From DATAXI01 sp963756185 (GTDB lineage: Bacteria; Verrucomicrobiota; Verrucomicrobiia; Chthoniobacterales; Chthoniobacteraceae), in assembly GCA_963756185.1 (NCBI GenBank), contig CAVWMS010000012.1:1-64000 (forward strand): a stretch of DNA of 64,000 nt. Direction: 5' to 3'. The translations under genes were made by a program, and so were the position numbers. Under the pieces are notes generated by a model, which worked only from the letters and a program-made list of their open reading frames with translations, searched no databases and was not told the origin of the DNA. Positions 40,227 through 50,537 of this stretch are shown one piece after another (the first letter of the stretch is position 1; each line of letters starts with the position of its first letter).

Positions 40227-41066
40227 CTAATTTCCCGACAGATAATTCAATATCTCCGCGATGGTGCCGCGCATCTTTTTCCGATGCACGATCATGTCCA
40301 CCAGCCCATGATCCTCGAGGAACTCGGCCGTCTGGAATCCCGGCGGCAAATCCTGGTGCGTCGTCTCGCGGATCACGCGCGGCCCGGCGAAACCGACCAT
40401 GCATTTCGGCTCCGCGAGGATCAAATCCCCCAGCGTCGCGAAGCTGGCGGAGACGCCGCCCGTCGTCGGGTTGGTCAAAATCGGGATGTACGGCAGGCCG
40501 GCCTGCGAGTGCCGCGCCAGCGCGCCGCTGGTCTTCGCCATCTGCATGAGGCCGAACAATCCCTCGTGCACCCGCGCGCCGCCCGCCGCGGTGAAAATAA
40601 TCACCGGCAGGCGCTGCTCGGTCCCGTATTCGATCATCCGCGTGATTTTTTCACCGACCACCGAGCCCATGCTCGCCGCCAGGAACCGGAAATCCATCGC
40701 CGCGATCGCGATCTGCCGCCCTTCGGATTTTCCGTGCCCGAGATCACCGCGTCGGGCATGCCGGTGTTTTTCTGGTATTTGTCGAGGCTTTCGCGGTAGG
40801 TCTTCGGCCCGCGGAAATTCGAGGATGTCGATGGGCCGCATGTCGGCGTCGAATTCCTCGAACGTCCCCGCGTCGATGAAGGCATCGAGGCGCGCCCGCG
40901 CCTCGATGGTAAAATGATAATCGCACTTCGGGCAGACGTGCAGGTTTTCCGCGAGGGTCAACTGATGGATCATCTCGCCGCAATCGGTGCATTTTTGCCA
41001 GAGTCCCTCGGGCATGTCGCGTTTCTTGCCGCCGGAGTTAAAGGGAGGTTTTTTGAAAATGGACAT
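40227..41066 (-). CDS. accD: Acetyl-CoA carboxylase carboxyltransferase subunit beta
   Basis: Zinc-ribbon subunit of carboxyltransferase. The zinc motif CTDCG...CPKCDYHF and the core GEKITRMIEYGTEQRLPVI, TAAGGARVHEGL and LTNPTTGGVSASFA are present. Between about 40735 and 40820 the frame is displaced by two compensating shifts; the other frame reads KTYRESLDKYQKNTGMPDAV, the expected sequence. 279 aa from ATG 41066. Confidence 0.95.
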   Translation of the reverse strand: MSIFKKPPFNSGGKKRDMPEGLWQKCTDCGEMIHQLTLAENLHVCPKCDYHFTIEARARLDAFIDAGTFEEFDADMRPIDILEFPRAEDLPRKPRQIPEKHRHARRGDLGHGKSEGRQIAIAAMDFRFLAASMGSVVGEKITRMIEYGTEQRLPVIIFTAAGGARVHEGLFGLMQMAKTSGALARHSQAGLPYIPILTNPTTGGVSASFATLGDLILAEPKCMVGFAGPRVIRETTHQDLPPGFQTAEFLEDHGLVDMIVHRKKMRGTIAEILNYLSGN

Positions 41067-41086
41067 CGTTGTTGGCTTGTTGCGGG

Positions 41087-41810
41087 CTAGCCGCGCGCGA
41101 CTGTGATGGCGCGGACGGAGGCCGCGCCGGCTCGAGCAGCAGCACGCGGCGCGCATTCATCCAGGGTTGACCCGGTTGTCAGCACATCGTCCACGAGCAC
41201 AAGATGGCGGCCACGCACTTCGATATTGTGCCTCATCGCGGAAGGCATTCCGCAAGTTTTCCATGCGCCCCTGGCGGTCGTGGGTCAACTGGCTGGATGT
41301 GTTCCGCGTCCGCAGAAGGCAATCGCAGCACGGGGATGCCGGCGCCTTTTTCCACCAGCCGCGCCAGCTCCGCCGCCTGGTTGAACTCGCGGTGCCGCTC
41401 GCGCGCGATGAAGAGCGGCACGGGCACCAGCGCGTCCGGCCTTCTCTTTGCGGATGCGCTCGTCCTCGAGCCCTCGGCCGCCCAGCCGCCAGGGGATGCC
41501 GCAACTGGAATTCGCGCCAATATTTGAACCGATGGATGAAATCGCGCACGATGCCCTCGCTCCGGTACGCGCGCCGCGCATGCGTGAAATGGAAATTCCG
41601 GCCGGCGCAATTCCGCAGGTGAAGGCGCCGCTGATCGCCCGCTGAAAGGCTCCGAGCAGACCTGGCAAAAGGGCGCCTCGATGCGCACCGCGCCCGCCGC
41701 GCAGCTCTCGCACAGATAGCGCGGCTGGCCGACCCTCGCGCCGCAGCTCTCGCAGCAGGGCGGATAGAGGAGCGAAAGCAACGCCCGCGCCCGCTCGCTG
41801 CCGTTTTCAT
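41087..41810 (-). CDS. comF: ComF-family phosphoribosyltransferase-like protein (frameshifted)
   Basis: N-terminal zinc-binding cysteines (PPCCESCGARVG, YLCESCAAG, FCQVCSEPF), then a PRTase domain with DALVPVPLFIARERHREFNQAAELA and the PRPP loop VLVDDVLTTGST just before the stop. At least four frame changes (near 41795, 41640, 41520 and 41260) break it. ComF proteins function in DNA uptake or recombination. The ATG (41808-41810) overlaps the CPBP stop; accD follows 20 bp later. Confidence 0.8.
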
Positions 41811-42743
41811 GGCGCTTCCCTCAGCATCAGCCAGACGATTGCCCACGTTGCCAGCAGCGTCAAAAGCGGCGCCAGGCCGACCAGGATATCCGGGCCGAGC
41901 CACGGCCATGCCTCGGAGGGCCAGAGCCACGTCGAGCAGTCCCATTTTTCCCAGGATCCATCCCGCGTGCAGGCCGATGGGCATCCAGAGCGATTGCGTC
42001 CGGTCGCGCGCGTAGCCGAGGATCAGCCCCGCCAGCAGCAGCGTCGTGAATCCGCCGAGCAACAGCGCCGGTTCGTGGAATTGCGAAAACGCCTCCGGCA
42101 GCAGCGCCAGCCCCGACCACCAATGGATTGCGGCCGGGCGAGCGCGCCCGCCGGCTTCACGAAATGCACCGCCGCGTAGAGAACTGCCACGGCGACCATC
42201 GCAAAGCCGTCGGTCGCGGTCTTGCGGACCGCTCCCTGCAAGGCGCCGCGAAAGAGAATTTCCTCGAGCACGGCCACGGTCAGCCGCGGTCACCGGCAGC
42301 CATGCGAGCTTCCCATAGGCCAATGCACGTGCAGCCGGCAGACATGCGCAAAAATCAGGATGCCGCCCGAGCAGGGCCAGAAGCGTGACGAACGCCAGCA
42401 GCGAACCCCGCCGCCAGCCGCCGCCAGCCGCGCCGGTCCCGCCGCAGTCCCAGGTCGTGCCGAAATTCCTGATCCGCAGCGCGCGCAACAGCGGCCACAG
42501 CAGCGCGAGCGCCACGAGTCATGATCGCCCGGTCGAAATACCGCGAAAATCCGTCTTTGCCAGGAAACCGGCCAGCCACGCGCTGTGCAGATGGGCCCCG
42601 CCGCCCATGCGCCACCCAGATAAAGCAGCGGCGCCAGCAGCGCGCCGACGCAGGACGGTGGCCGCACAATAGAGGAGTATCTGCGCGAGCGCTTTCAAAA
42701 GTTGCTCCCCTTTAACGGCAACTCGCCCGCCTTGTCGAAGCAT
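41807..42743 (-). CDS. CPBP-family intramembrane glutamic protease (frameshifted)
   Basis: Membrane protein of the CAAX-protease/bacteriocin-processing family. Motif 1 is EEILFRG and motif 2 is the His of VLYAAVHFV; a later histidine is in GLHAGWILGK. Other frames supply the helices before and after, ending LLTLLATWAIVWLMLREAP. Frame changes near 42620, 42540, 42345, 42285, 42140 and 41890. The start is uncertain (between 42700 and 42743). Its stop overlaps comF. Confidence 0.72.
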
Positions 42744-42792
42744 CTCTGGCGCCGGTTTTCAACACCCACATCAGCAATCTGCGGACCCCCGC

Positions 42793-43051
42793 ATGCGCAA
42801 CGAACACACCTGGAAGGAAACCACCGCCGATGGCGACAGACGCGAGGTCCGCGCATCGAAATTCGGCGGCAAATGGCGCATCCAGTCCCGCCTCAAAGGC
42901 GAGGAATCGTGGACCTATTACGACCACCCGCGCCTCGAGGACCTGCGGCAGTTGCGCGATATCCTCTTCCGCAAATACCAGCGCCGCCGTGTGACGCACG
43001 AGGACGTGGCCGGCCTCGATGCGTGGATCAAGCGGATCGAGAACGCAATGA
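42793..43051 (+). CDS. Small conserved hypothetical protein
   Basis: About 85 aa of mixed charge (EVRASKFGGKWRIQSRLKG, TYYDHPRLEDLRQLRDILFR, HEDVAGLDAWIKRIENA). No named domain recognised. The frame runs on into the bioA-like gene only because of nearby frameshifts, so the true end is uncertain; an ATGA overlap at 43048-43051 would be the natural junction if one base is miscalled. Confidence 0.55.
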
Positions 43052-44319
43052 CGCCGGAATTTGCCGCGCGAATTCGCCGCGCTCGACAAGCGCCATGCTC
43101 TGGCATCCCTTCACCCCATGCGCGAATGGTGCGCGCCGGACCACGAGCCGCTCATTCTCGTCTCCGGCCACGGAGCCATGCTCCGCGACAGCGCGGGCGC
43201 GAGTACATCGATGGCAACTCCTCGATTTGGACCAATATCCACGGCCACAATCATCCCGCCATCAACCGCGCCATCCGCGCGCAGCTCGAGCGAGGTCGCG
43301 CATACTTCGTTTCTTGGTTTCACCAACCCGCGCGCCATCGAGCTGGCGCAGGAGCTGGTGCGAATTGCCGCGCCGGATGTCCTAACCCGCGTCTTTTTTT
43401 CCGACGACGGATCGACCGCCATCGAGGTCGCGATCAAGATGACGCTGCAATATTTCCAGATGATCGCGCAGCCGGGGCGGACGCGCTTCGTCGCGTTCGC
43501 CAACGGTTACCATGGCGACACGCTCGGCGCCGCCAGCCTTGGCGGGATCGGCCTGTTTCAGGGGCGAATTTCGCGGCCATCATTTTCCGGTTGAGCATGT
43601 CGCATCCGTGGTTGATTTGGATGCGCTGCGCGATCCGGAAACCATCGCCGCCGTGGTCATCGAGCCGCTGATCCAGGGCGCTGCCGGCATGCGGCCCTGG
43701 CCCGCCGGCCTGCTCGCCGCCGTCCGGCGGTGGTGCGACGCGCATGGCGCGCTGCTCATCGCCGACGAAGTGATGACCGGCTTCGGGCGCACCGGGACGA
43801 TGTTCGCCTTTCAGCAGGAGGAGGCGGTTCCGGATTTTCTCGCGCTCGGCAAGGGCCTCACGGGCGGCTTCATGCCGCTCGCCGCCACGCTCACGACGAA
43901 CGGGTCTTCGAGGCGTTCCTCGGCGAGACTTTCTATTACGGCCATAGTTATTGCGGCAATCCGCTCGGCCTGCGCCGCCGCGCTGGCCAGTCTGAGGATT
44001 TTCGAGGATGAGCAGGTGCTCGGCAATTTGCAGCCGAAGATCAGGCAGCTCGCCGCGCTTTTGGAAAAACTTGCGCGCGAATCCGCGCGTCCGCGAGATC
44101 CGCCAATGCGGCTTCATTACCGGCATCGAGCTGGACGCTTCCGACCCCAGCCGGCGCACCGGCGCCCGCATCTGCCTGGCCGCCCGCAATCACGGGCTGC
44201 TGACGCGTCCCATCCTGGACACCATCGTCCTCATGCTGCCGCTGTGCGTCACCGCGACCCAGATCGAAACGGCCTGCGACGCCATCGAGATGGCGATTGC
44301 GGACGCCATGCCGGCGTGA
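43048..44319 (+). CDS. BioA-like class III aminotransferase (frameshifted)
   Basis: Resembles adenosylmethionine-8-amino-7-oxononanoate transaminase of biotin synthesis. Across frames it reads FAALDKRH, LWHPFTP, EYIDGNSSIWTNIHGHNHP, VFFSDDGSTAIEVAIKMTLQ, FANGYHGDTLGA, LLIADEVMTGFGRTG and the lysine segment FLALGKGLTGGFMPLAATLTT, then GHSYCGNPLG and ITGIELDA. The DDGSTAIEVA and WHPFT motifs favour BioA over other class III enzymes. Frame changes near 43090, 43115, 43200, 43285, 43570, 43905, 43975 and 44090. No other bio gene is in the window. Confidence 0.82.
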
Positions 44320-44432
44320 GAAAGTAAGTCAATGCCTTCGAGCACCGACACTTTCCCGTGGCGGCAGACGACCGGCGTCGCATTGAAGAATCTCGGCTCG
44401 CTGGTTCGGACACTGCTCGTTTATCAATTCCC

Positions 44433-45665
44433 CTAATTCTTCGTAAACACCGCCGCGAACACTCCATCCATCTTGTCCCGGAACGGCAGCGTCCGGCGCG
44501 ATTTGCGAAACTTCAGTTCCGGCGCCTCGCCTTCCGCGCGCCGCACCACTTCCTCGTTTTCCTCGGGCTCGACGCTGCACGTGCTGTACACCAGCGTGCC
44601 GCCCGGCTTCAGCATCCGCGCCAGGTTCCTGATCAGTCCGATTTGCACCTCGGGCATCCGCTCGAAGTCATCGCCCTTCAGCCGCCAGCGCACGTCCACC
44701 CGCCGCCGGATCACCCCGGTGTTGCTGCACGGCGCATCGAGCAGGATGCGGTCATATTTTTCCTGCTCCGTCGGCGGCGCGTGCAGCCAGTCCGCCTTCC
44801 TCACCTCGACATTCGAGACGCTCAACCGCTCGAGGTTCTCGCGCATCCGCGTCAGGCGCTCGGCGGAGACGTCGCACGCCACGATGCGCCCTTCGTTTTT
44901 CATCATTTGCGCCAGGTAACTCGTCTTCCCGCCAGGCGCGGCGCACGCATCGAGCACGCGGTCGCCCGGCTGCGGCGCCAGCATCTCGCAGGCCATCAGC
45001 GTGCTCGGGTCCTGCACGTAGCAGAGCCCGTTTACCAGCCAGGAGATCGGCAGCTTCTCCATTTTCAGGATCAGCGGATGAATCCCCGCCTCCACGGCGC
45101 CGCCCGCGCGCATCAATTCCCCGACCGACACCTTCAATTCATTGACCCGCACCAGGATATCCGCCGGATGATTGTTCCATTCGCACAGCCTTGCCGTGTC
45201 GCTCTCGCCAAATTGCCCCGTCCAGCGCGTGACCAGCATCTCGGGGTGCGACAACCGCACGCCGACCGGCGCCTTCTCGAGGCTCTCGACCAGTTCCCTC
45301 TCCTCGCGCAGGAATCGCCGCAGCACCGCGTTGACCACCGAGCGCCCGCGCCCCGCCGCCTCCACTGTCTCGTTTACCGCCGCGTGCCGGGGGATGCGCG
45401 TTCGCAGCAATTGGTAGAGCCCCATCCGCAGCGCCTGGAGCGTGCGCGCGTCCGGCTGTTCGTTGCGCAGCCTGCCGATCAAAAAATCGAGCGCGCGCCG
45501 GAACCGGATCACGCCGTAGAAAATCTCCATGAACAGCGTCCGGTCGAGCGTCGTAAACTGGTTCTCGCGGGTCGTCCGGTGAAGGATCGCGTCGGCGAAC
45601 TCCGTCCCTCTCTCCCAGCGCACGAGCGCCTCGACGCATGCAGCCCTGGGATTCGCGTTAGCCAT
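44433..45665 (-). CDS. rsmB: 16S rRNA m5C967 methyltransferase, RsmB/NOL1/NOP2 family
   Basis: N-terminal NusB-like RNA-binding domain (1-140), then the SAM domain with DACAAPGGKTSYLAQMM, LDAPCSNTGVIRR (the releasing Cys in PCSNTG) and the catalytic Cys in STCSVEPEENEEVV. 410 aa, normal for the family. Modifies a helix-31 cytosine of 16S rRNA. Confidence 0.94.
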   Translation of the reverse strand: MANANPRAACVEALVRWERGTEFADAILHRTTRENQFTTLDRTLFMEIFYGVIRFRRALDFLIGRLRNEQPDARTLQALRMGLYQLLRTRIPRHAAVNETVEAAGRGRSVVNAVLRRFLREERELVESLEKAPVGVRLSHPEMLVTRWTGQFGESDTARLCEWNNHPADILVRVNELKVSVGELMRAGGAVEAGIHPLILKMEKLPISWLVNGLCYVQDPSTLMACEMLAPQPGDRVLDACAAPGGKTSYLAQMMKNEGRIVACDVSAERLTRMRENLERLSVSNVEVRKADWLHAPPTEQEKYDRILLDAPCSNTGVIRRRVDVRWRLKGDDFERMPEVQIGLIRNLARMLKPGGTLVYSTCSVEPEENEEVVRRAEGEAPELKFRKSRRTLPFRDKMDGVFAAVFTKN

Positions 45666-45695
45666 GGTTTTCGTGCGGCGCTCAGCCCGGCCCGC

Positions 45696-45980
45696 TCATG
45701 CGGAACCTGCCTCGCGCACTTTAGACTTCTTCGTTTCGCACTCCTCGGTCAGCCGCCGCGCATCCGCCGCCAATTGTTTGCGCAACGATTCCACCTCATC
45801 CGGCTTGCCCGCCGCCAGCGCCTTCGCGATTTCGTCGTTGAGCAAAAGCTCCCGCTCCGCGATTTTCGCCCGGCAGATCGATTCGATCTCGGCGATCTCG
45901 CTTTTTTGCCTGTCGCTCAATTGCTTGCCCGGCGACTGTTTTTCCAGCCGCTCCATCGCCAGTTCGTAAGCCGATTTCAT
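45696..45980 (-). CDS. Conserved small coiled-coil protein
   Basis: 94 aa from ATG 45980 (MKSAYELAMERLEKQSPGKQ). Almost entirely charged helix, with a pattern (LSDRQKSEIAEIESICRAKIAERELL) suggesting a coiled coil. Similar small proteins are common in this phylum, by recollection; function unknown. Ends 30 bp before rsmB on the same strand. Confidence 0.65.
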   Translation of the reverse strand: MKSAYELAMERLEKQSPGKQLSDRQKSEIAEIESICRAKIAERELLLNDEIAKALAAGKPDEVESLRKQLAADARRLTEECETKKSKVREAGSA

Positions 45981-46049
45981 AATACGGATTTTTGCCCGTT
46001 GCATGCGGGCCTTCAATTCCTAATGTATCGCACTCCCGCCTTTTGCACC

Positions 46050-46838
46050 ATGATCAAACTTCTCTCGATGGACTTCGACGGCACGCTCGTGAATCATTTC
46101 GAGCAGCCGCCGTCGCGCCCGGTTTGATCGCGCTGCTGCGCAGGTTGAGCCAGGCAGGCGTCCTCTGGGCCATCAACACGGGCCGCGACCTCGGGCACAT
46201 TGTCCATGGCCTCGATGAATTCAACATCCCCATCGAGCCCGATTTCGTTCTCACCAGCGAGCGCGACCTCTTTCACAAGCGCAACAGCGGCGGCTGGCAG
46301 CCCTACGGCGATTGGAACGAGCGCTGCGCCGAGGCCCACGACGAGCTTTTTGCCCAGGCGCAGCCCATCCTTGATCGCATTCTCTGTTTCCTCGAGCGCG
46401 AGACCAGCGCCCAGGCCATCTGGGATCACTCGCGGCCCGTCGGACTCGTGGCCGAAAGCGAAACCGAGATGGACCGCATCGTCGCGTTCATCGAGGCCGC
46501 GCGTGAGGAGATGCCGCTCTTCGCCTTCCAGCGAAACACCCGCTACGTCCGGTTTTGCCACATCGATTATTCGAAGGGCGCCGTGCTGGGCGAGCTGAGC
46601 CGGCTCATCGGCATCACGCCCGAGGAGATTTTCGCCTGCGGAGATCATCACAACGACATCCCGATGCTCGACGGCAAATTCGCCCGCTGGGTGTCGTGCC
46701 CCGGCAATTCCGACGCAGGCCACCAAGGAAGCGGTGCTCCACGCCGGCGGCTACGTCGCACGCGGCATCGCCAGCGAGGGCGTCATGGAAGGCCTGAACT
46801 ATTTTTTGGAAGACCGCGGCCTCGGCCCGAAGCAGTGA
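46050..46838 (+). CDS. HAD-superfamily Cof-type phosphatase (frameshifted)
   Basis: Motif I is SMDFDGTLVNH, motif II INTGRD, motif III YSKGAVLGEL and motif IV GDHHNDIPMLDG, the set of Cof/type-IIB sugar-phosphate phosphatases. Frame changes near 46105 and 46720 leave the motifs intact. About 262 aa, ending EGVMEGLNYFLEDRGLGPKQ. Substrate unknown; position before glgC suggests a sugar phosphate. Confidence 0.85.
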
Positions 46839-46938
46839 GCCGGGGCGGCCCGGTTCCTTCGAACCCGGGGTTTGCCTGATATTTTTCCCGACGGGAATTC
46901 TCGCAATCTTCGAGGCGGGTCCGCATCATTCCATCGCC

Positions 46939-48236
46939 ATGACTTCCGGCAATATTCGTTCCATCGAGCAGCGCACCCTGGCCATCATCATGGGCGGCGG
47001 CGCCGGGACGCGGCTCTTCCCCCTGACCAAGGACCGGTCAAAGCCCGCCGTGCCGCTTGCCGGCAAGTACCGCATCGTCGATATCCCGATCTCGAACTGC
47101 ATTAACTCCGGGTTGCGGCAGATGTACGTGCTGACGCAATTCAACAGCACCTCGCTCATTCGGCACATCTCCTCGGCGTACAAGTTCGACCAGTTCTCGC
47201 GCTCGTTCGTCGAGGTGCTGGCCGCGCAGCAGACGCCGACCGGCGCCCATTGGTACCAGGGCACCGCGGATGCCGTGCGGCGCAACATGCGCGACTTCCT
47301 CCAGCGGCCCTACGATTATTTCATCATCCTGAGCGGCGACCAGCTTTACCGGATGGATTACCGCGATGTGATCCGGCAGCACATCGAGAAAAAATCGGAG
47401 ATCACCATCGCCACCATCCCCGTCTCGCGCGAGGCGGCGTCCGATTTCGGCATCATGCACACCGATGCCGACCGGCGGATCACCCGCTTCGACGAAAAGC
47501 CGAAGGAAGCGTCGCTGCTGGATGAATTGAAGATTCCGGCCCCGCTGCTGCGGGAACTGGGCAAGGATCCGGCGAGGAACTTTACCAGGCGTCGATGGGC
47601 ATTTACGTGTTCAACCGCGACACGCTCATCGAGGCGCTGGACAACGATTGCGTCGATTTCGGCAAGCACATCATCCCCGCCTCGATCAAGGGGCTGACCG
47701 TGCACGCCTACATCTTCCAGGGTTACTGGGAGGATATCGGCACCATTCGCGCCTTCTTCGACGCGAACCTGAACCTGACCAACCCGGAACCCGAGTTCAG
47801 CTTCTTCGACAGCACCTGCCCCATCTACACGCACGCCCGTTTCCTGCCGGCCTCCAAGATCAACGGCGCGACCATCAAGCAGGCGATCATCTCCGATGGC
47901 TGCAAAATCTCCGAGGCGCATATCGAGCGCTCGGTCATTGGCATCCGCTCGTACATCGGCAGCGGGACCAGCATCCGCAATTCCATCGTCATGGGCGCGG
48001 ACTTTTACGACCACGACATGTCGGCAAAGGAAAAGGCGGGCCAGGTGCCCTACGGAATCGGCAAGAACTGCGTCATCGACCACACCATCATGGACAAAAA
48101 CGCCCGGATCGGCGACGGCGCGGTCATTTCGCCCGAGGGCAAGCCAGAGACCGTGGACGGCGAGAATTATTACATCCGCGACGGCATCGTCATCGTCCCC
48201 AAGAGCGCAGTAATCCCGCCCGGGGCGTGGATATAG
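46939..48236 (+). CDS. glgC: Glucose-1-phosphate adenylyltransferase (one frameshift)
   Basis: Makes ADP-glucose for glycogen. Seen: GGGAGTRLFPLTKDRSKPAVP, the PSISN-like VDIPISNCINSGL, GTADAVRRNM, ILSGDQLYRMDY and the C-terminal left-handed helix (ATIKQAIISDGCKI). The frame changes near 47573; adding one G to the GG there gives GEELYQASMGIYVFNRD. About 432 aa. Pairs with glgA at 22.3 kb. Confidence 0.95.
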
Positions 48237-48343
48237 CCTGAAATCTCAGGGTCAGCCCGGTTATTTCAAACCGCATTCGCGGCTGCCGTGGGTCCCTTTG
48301 GCGCCCAACGCCAACCCACGTAGCGCCGGGCGGACCTCTGAAA

Positions 48344-48673
48344 TCAGCGCACTTCAATGAGCCGGTCCCCACTTTCGATGCGCGCCAGAATCGCCGGAAA
48401 CAGCGGCATCAACCAACTCAGCAAAACGGGGTTTGTGGCATTGCCGATCCGCAACCAAACGACCACCGGCGGATTTTGGCTCCGAAGGCATCGCTCGGCG
48501 AAATCTTCATCCTTTGTCAAAATCACTGCATTGTTTTGCCTGGCATATTCCCAAAGCGCGGCATCCTTTGCCTCCCGCAACCCGATCTCCCGCACCGCTA
48601 CCGCGTCATGTCCGGCCTGGCGCAATACAGCGGCAAGAGAAGGCGGAAGCTGGGCATCAACAATGAACTTCAC
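48344..48673 (-). CDS. DUF5615 PIN-like protein (probable toxin)
   Basis: 109 aa: FIVDAQLPPSLAAVLRQAGHDA and VILTKDEDFAERC are the acidic motifs of the DUF5615/Mut7-C PIN-like family. The start overlaps the stop of the DUF433 gene (48670-48673), the normal antitoxin-toxin order. Confidence 0.85.
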   Translation of the reverse strand: MKFIVDAQLPPSLAAVLRQAGHDAVAVREIGLREAKDAALWEYARQNNAVILTKDEDFAERCLRSQNPPVVVWLRIGNATNPVLLSWLMPLFPAILARIESGDRLIEVR

Positions 48674-48894
48674 GCGACGTGCAGGACGGCGTGATCGGCT
48701 TGCGCCGCAGCGTATTGCAGACAGGCCCGAATATCTTCAGCCTGGAGGTCCGGGAAGTCCTGCAGGATTTGCACCTCACTCGCCCCCCCTGCAAGCATCT
48801 CGAGCACATCCTTCACCCGGATGCGCATCCCTCGAATGCAGGGACGCCCCCCACACTGTTCGGGATCGAAGGTAATTCGCTCAAGGTAACTCAT
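48670..48894 (-). CDS. DUF433 family protein (probable antitoxin)
   Basis: 74 aa from ATG 48894: ITFDPEQCGGRPCIRGMRIRVKD is the DUF433 signature, followed by a helical VLEMLAGGASEVQILQDFPDLQAEDI. The frame is open to 49065 with a further helical stretch (ELRELLARLDEYWAMIG); a longer form cannot be excluded. Forms a two-gene module with the DUF5615 gene. Confidence 0.82.
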   Translation of the reverse strand: MSYLERITFDPEQCGGRPCIRGMRIRVKDVLEMLAGGASEVQILQDFPDLQAEDIRACLQYAAAQADHAVLHVA

Positions 48895-49071
48895 CGCCCG
48901 ATAATACTCCCTCTCACTGCGCTGCACAACTCTCGTTCGAACTGCCTCCGGCATGGAAAAGCCCGCCTCCGAAGCGCCAATCATCGCCCAATATTCATCC
49001 AGCCGTGCCAGCAGTTCACGCAATTCGCCTCGAGTCCTTGCCACGCCCCACCAAATTGGGCACATTTGAGC

Positions 49072-49302
49072 ATGGCCTCCGACACGACATTATTTCGCGC
49101 CCGCGTCCCGGCACGACGGCTCAAGAAAGCCGAAAAGATTCTCGGTCAACTCGGAATAAAGCCAGGCGATGCCTTTAACATGCTCCTGGCCCAGATTGAA
49201 CTCCACAAAGGATTGCCGTTCGAGGTCTCAACCGCGATAACGCCAATACTCTCAAGCGACGAACAGGCTGCGGCGTGGACGGAGGCGTTGGGTGCCTACT
49301 GA
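49072..49302 (+). CDS. RelB/DinJ-type antitoxin without adjacent toxin
   Basis: 76 aa: RHH-like N-terminus (TLFRARVPARRLKKAEKILGQLG) and the DinJ hallmark KPGDAFNMLLAQIELHKGLPF. YafQ or RelE would be expected directly downstream, but 85 bases later the aldolase gene begins. Either the toxin was lost or the antitoxin works alone. Confidence 0.8.
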   Translation: MASDTTLFRARVPARRLKKAEKILGQLGIKPGDAFNMLLAQIELHKGLPFEVSTAITPILSSDEQAAAWTEALGAY

Positions 49303-49387
49303 GGCGAAGTCTCGCTCTCCATGAGTGAAAAGGCTGCAAATTGCGGCTTGCCCCCCTCGCCGCGAATCCAGATACTATCCGGCTGCC

Positions 49388-50363
49388 ATGATAGTCACCA
49401 CCGCTGAACTCTACAAAGTCGCCTACGGGAAGTTCGCGCTGGGCGCGTACAACATCAACAACCTCGAGCAGACGAACGGCCTCTTCGAAGGCTGCAAGCA
49501 GAGCGAGGCGCCGTTCATCATCCAGATCTCGAACGGGGCGCGCTCGTATGCCCACAAGCAGATGCTCGAAGTCATGATCCGCGCCGCCGAGGAAATCTGG
49601 CCGGACTCGATTTTTGCCGTGCACCTGGACCATGGAGACGAGGAGAGCTGCTACGATTGCATCGAGTCGGGCTTTTACAGCTCGGTCATGATCGACGCGT
49701 CGCACGAGCCGTTCGAAAAGAACGTCGAGATCACCAGGCGCGTCGTTGAGCGCGCCCACGCCGGCGGGCGTCTCCGTCGAGGCGGAGCTGGGCATGCTCG
49801 GCGGCGTCGAGGAGGACATCGCCGTCGATGAGCATCATTCCTGCCTGACCGATCCGGTCGAGGCCGTGGAATTCATCAAGCAGACCGGGTGCGACGCGCT
49901 GGCGGCGGCGATCGGCACCAGCCACGGCGCTTACAAATTCAAGGGGCAGCAGAGCCTGCATTTCGATGTCATCAAGGGAATCCGCGACAACGTGGCCGCG
50001 GCGGGCCTGCCGCCAACTCCCATCGTCATGCACGGTTCGTCGAGCGTGCCGAAGGATGAGGTGCTGCGCATCAACGCGGCCGGCGGCAAGCTGGACCCGA
50101 GCGCCTGCGGCGTGAACATCGACGAGTATCTGCCCGCGGCGAAGCTCGGCGTGACCAAGATCAACATCGACACCGATGGCCGGCTGGTCTGGACCCGCGT
50201 CCACCGCGAATATTTCCGCGATCATCCCGAACAGTTCGATTTCCGTCCGCCGGGCAAGATCTTCATGAAGGAATACGCGAACTTCATCGCGGGCCGGAAT
50301 GAAAAGCTCGGCTCGGCCGGCCAATTGAACGCCGTACGCGAATTCCTCGCCGCCGCGGTCTGA
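49388..50363 (+). CDS. fba: Class II fructose-bisphosphate aldolase (one frameshift)
   Basis: Zinc-dependent aldolase. Seen: FALGAYNINNLEQTNGL, the zinc His in VHLDHGDE, SVEAELGMLGG, the second zinc His in AAIGTSHGAYKFKG, VMHGSSSVP and KINIDTDGRLVWT. The frame changes near 49760, where one extra G in a G run accounts for it. About 324 aa. Confidence 0.95.
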
Positions 50364-50385
50364 CCGCGACGAAACGCAGAGTTTA

Positions 50386-50503
50386 TATCCGCAGATTATC
50401 GCCGATTTACGCAGATTATTTGGATGCTTTCAGATCCGAATAAAATTACGTCGTTGAAGGCTTCCCGATAGAATCTGCGTAAATCTGCGTTCATCTGCGG
50501 ATA
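50386..50503. repeat. Inverted repeat of CGCAGATT-type decamers after the aldolase gene
   Basis: Arms 50386-50419 and 50470-50503 are each 34 bp and match at about 29 positions; each carries two or three copies of a TCTGCG/CGCAGA unit. The 50-base loop is AT-rich. It lies between converging fba and the M48 gene, and could end transcription both ways. Confidence 0.8.
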
Positions 50504-50537
50504 CTCCTCCGAGCGAGAACGGGGGGATAAGCCTCGG

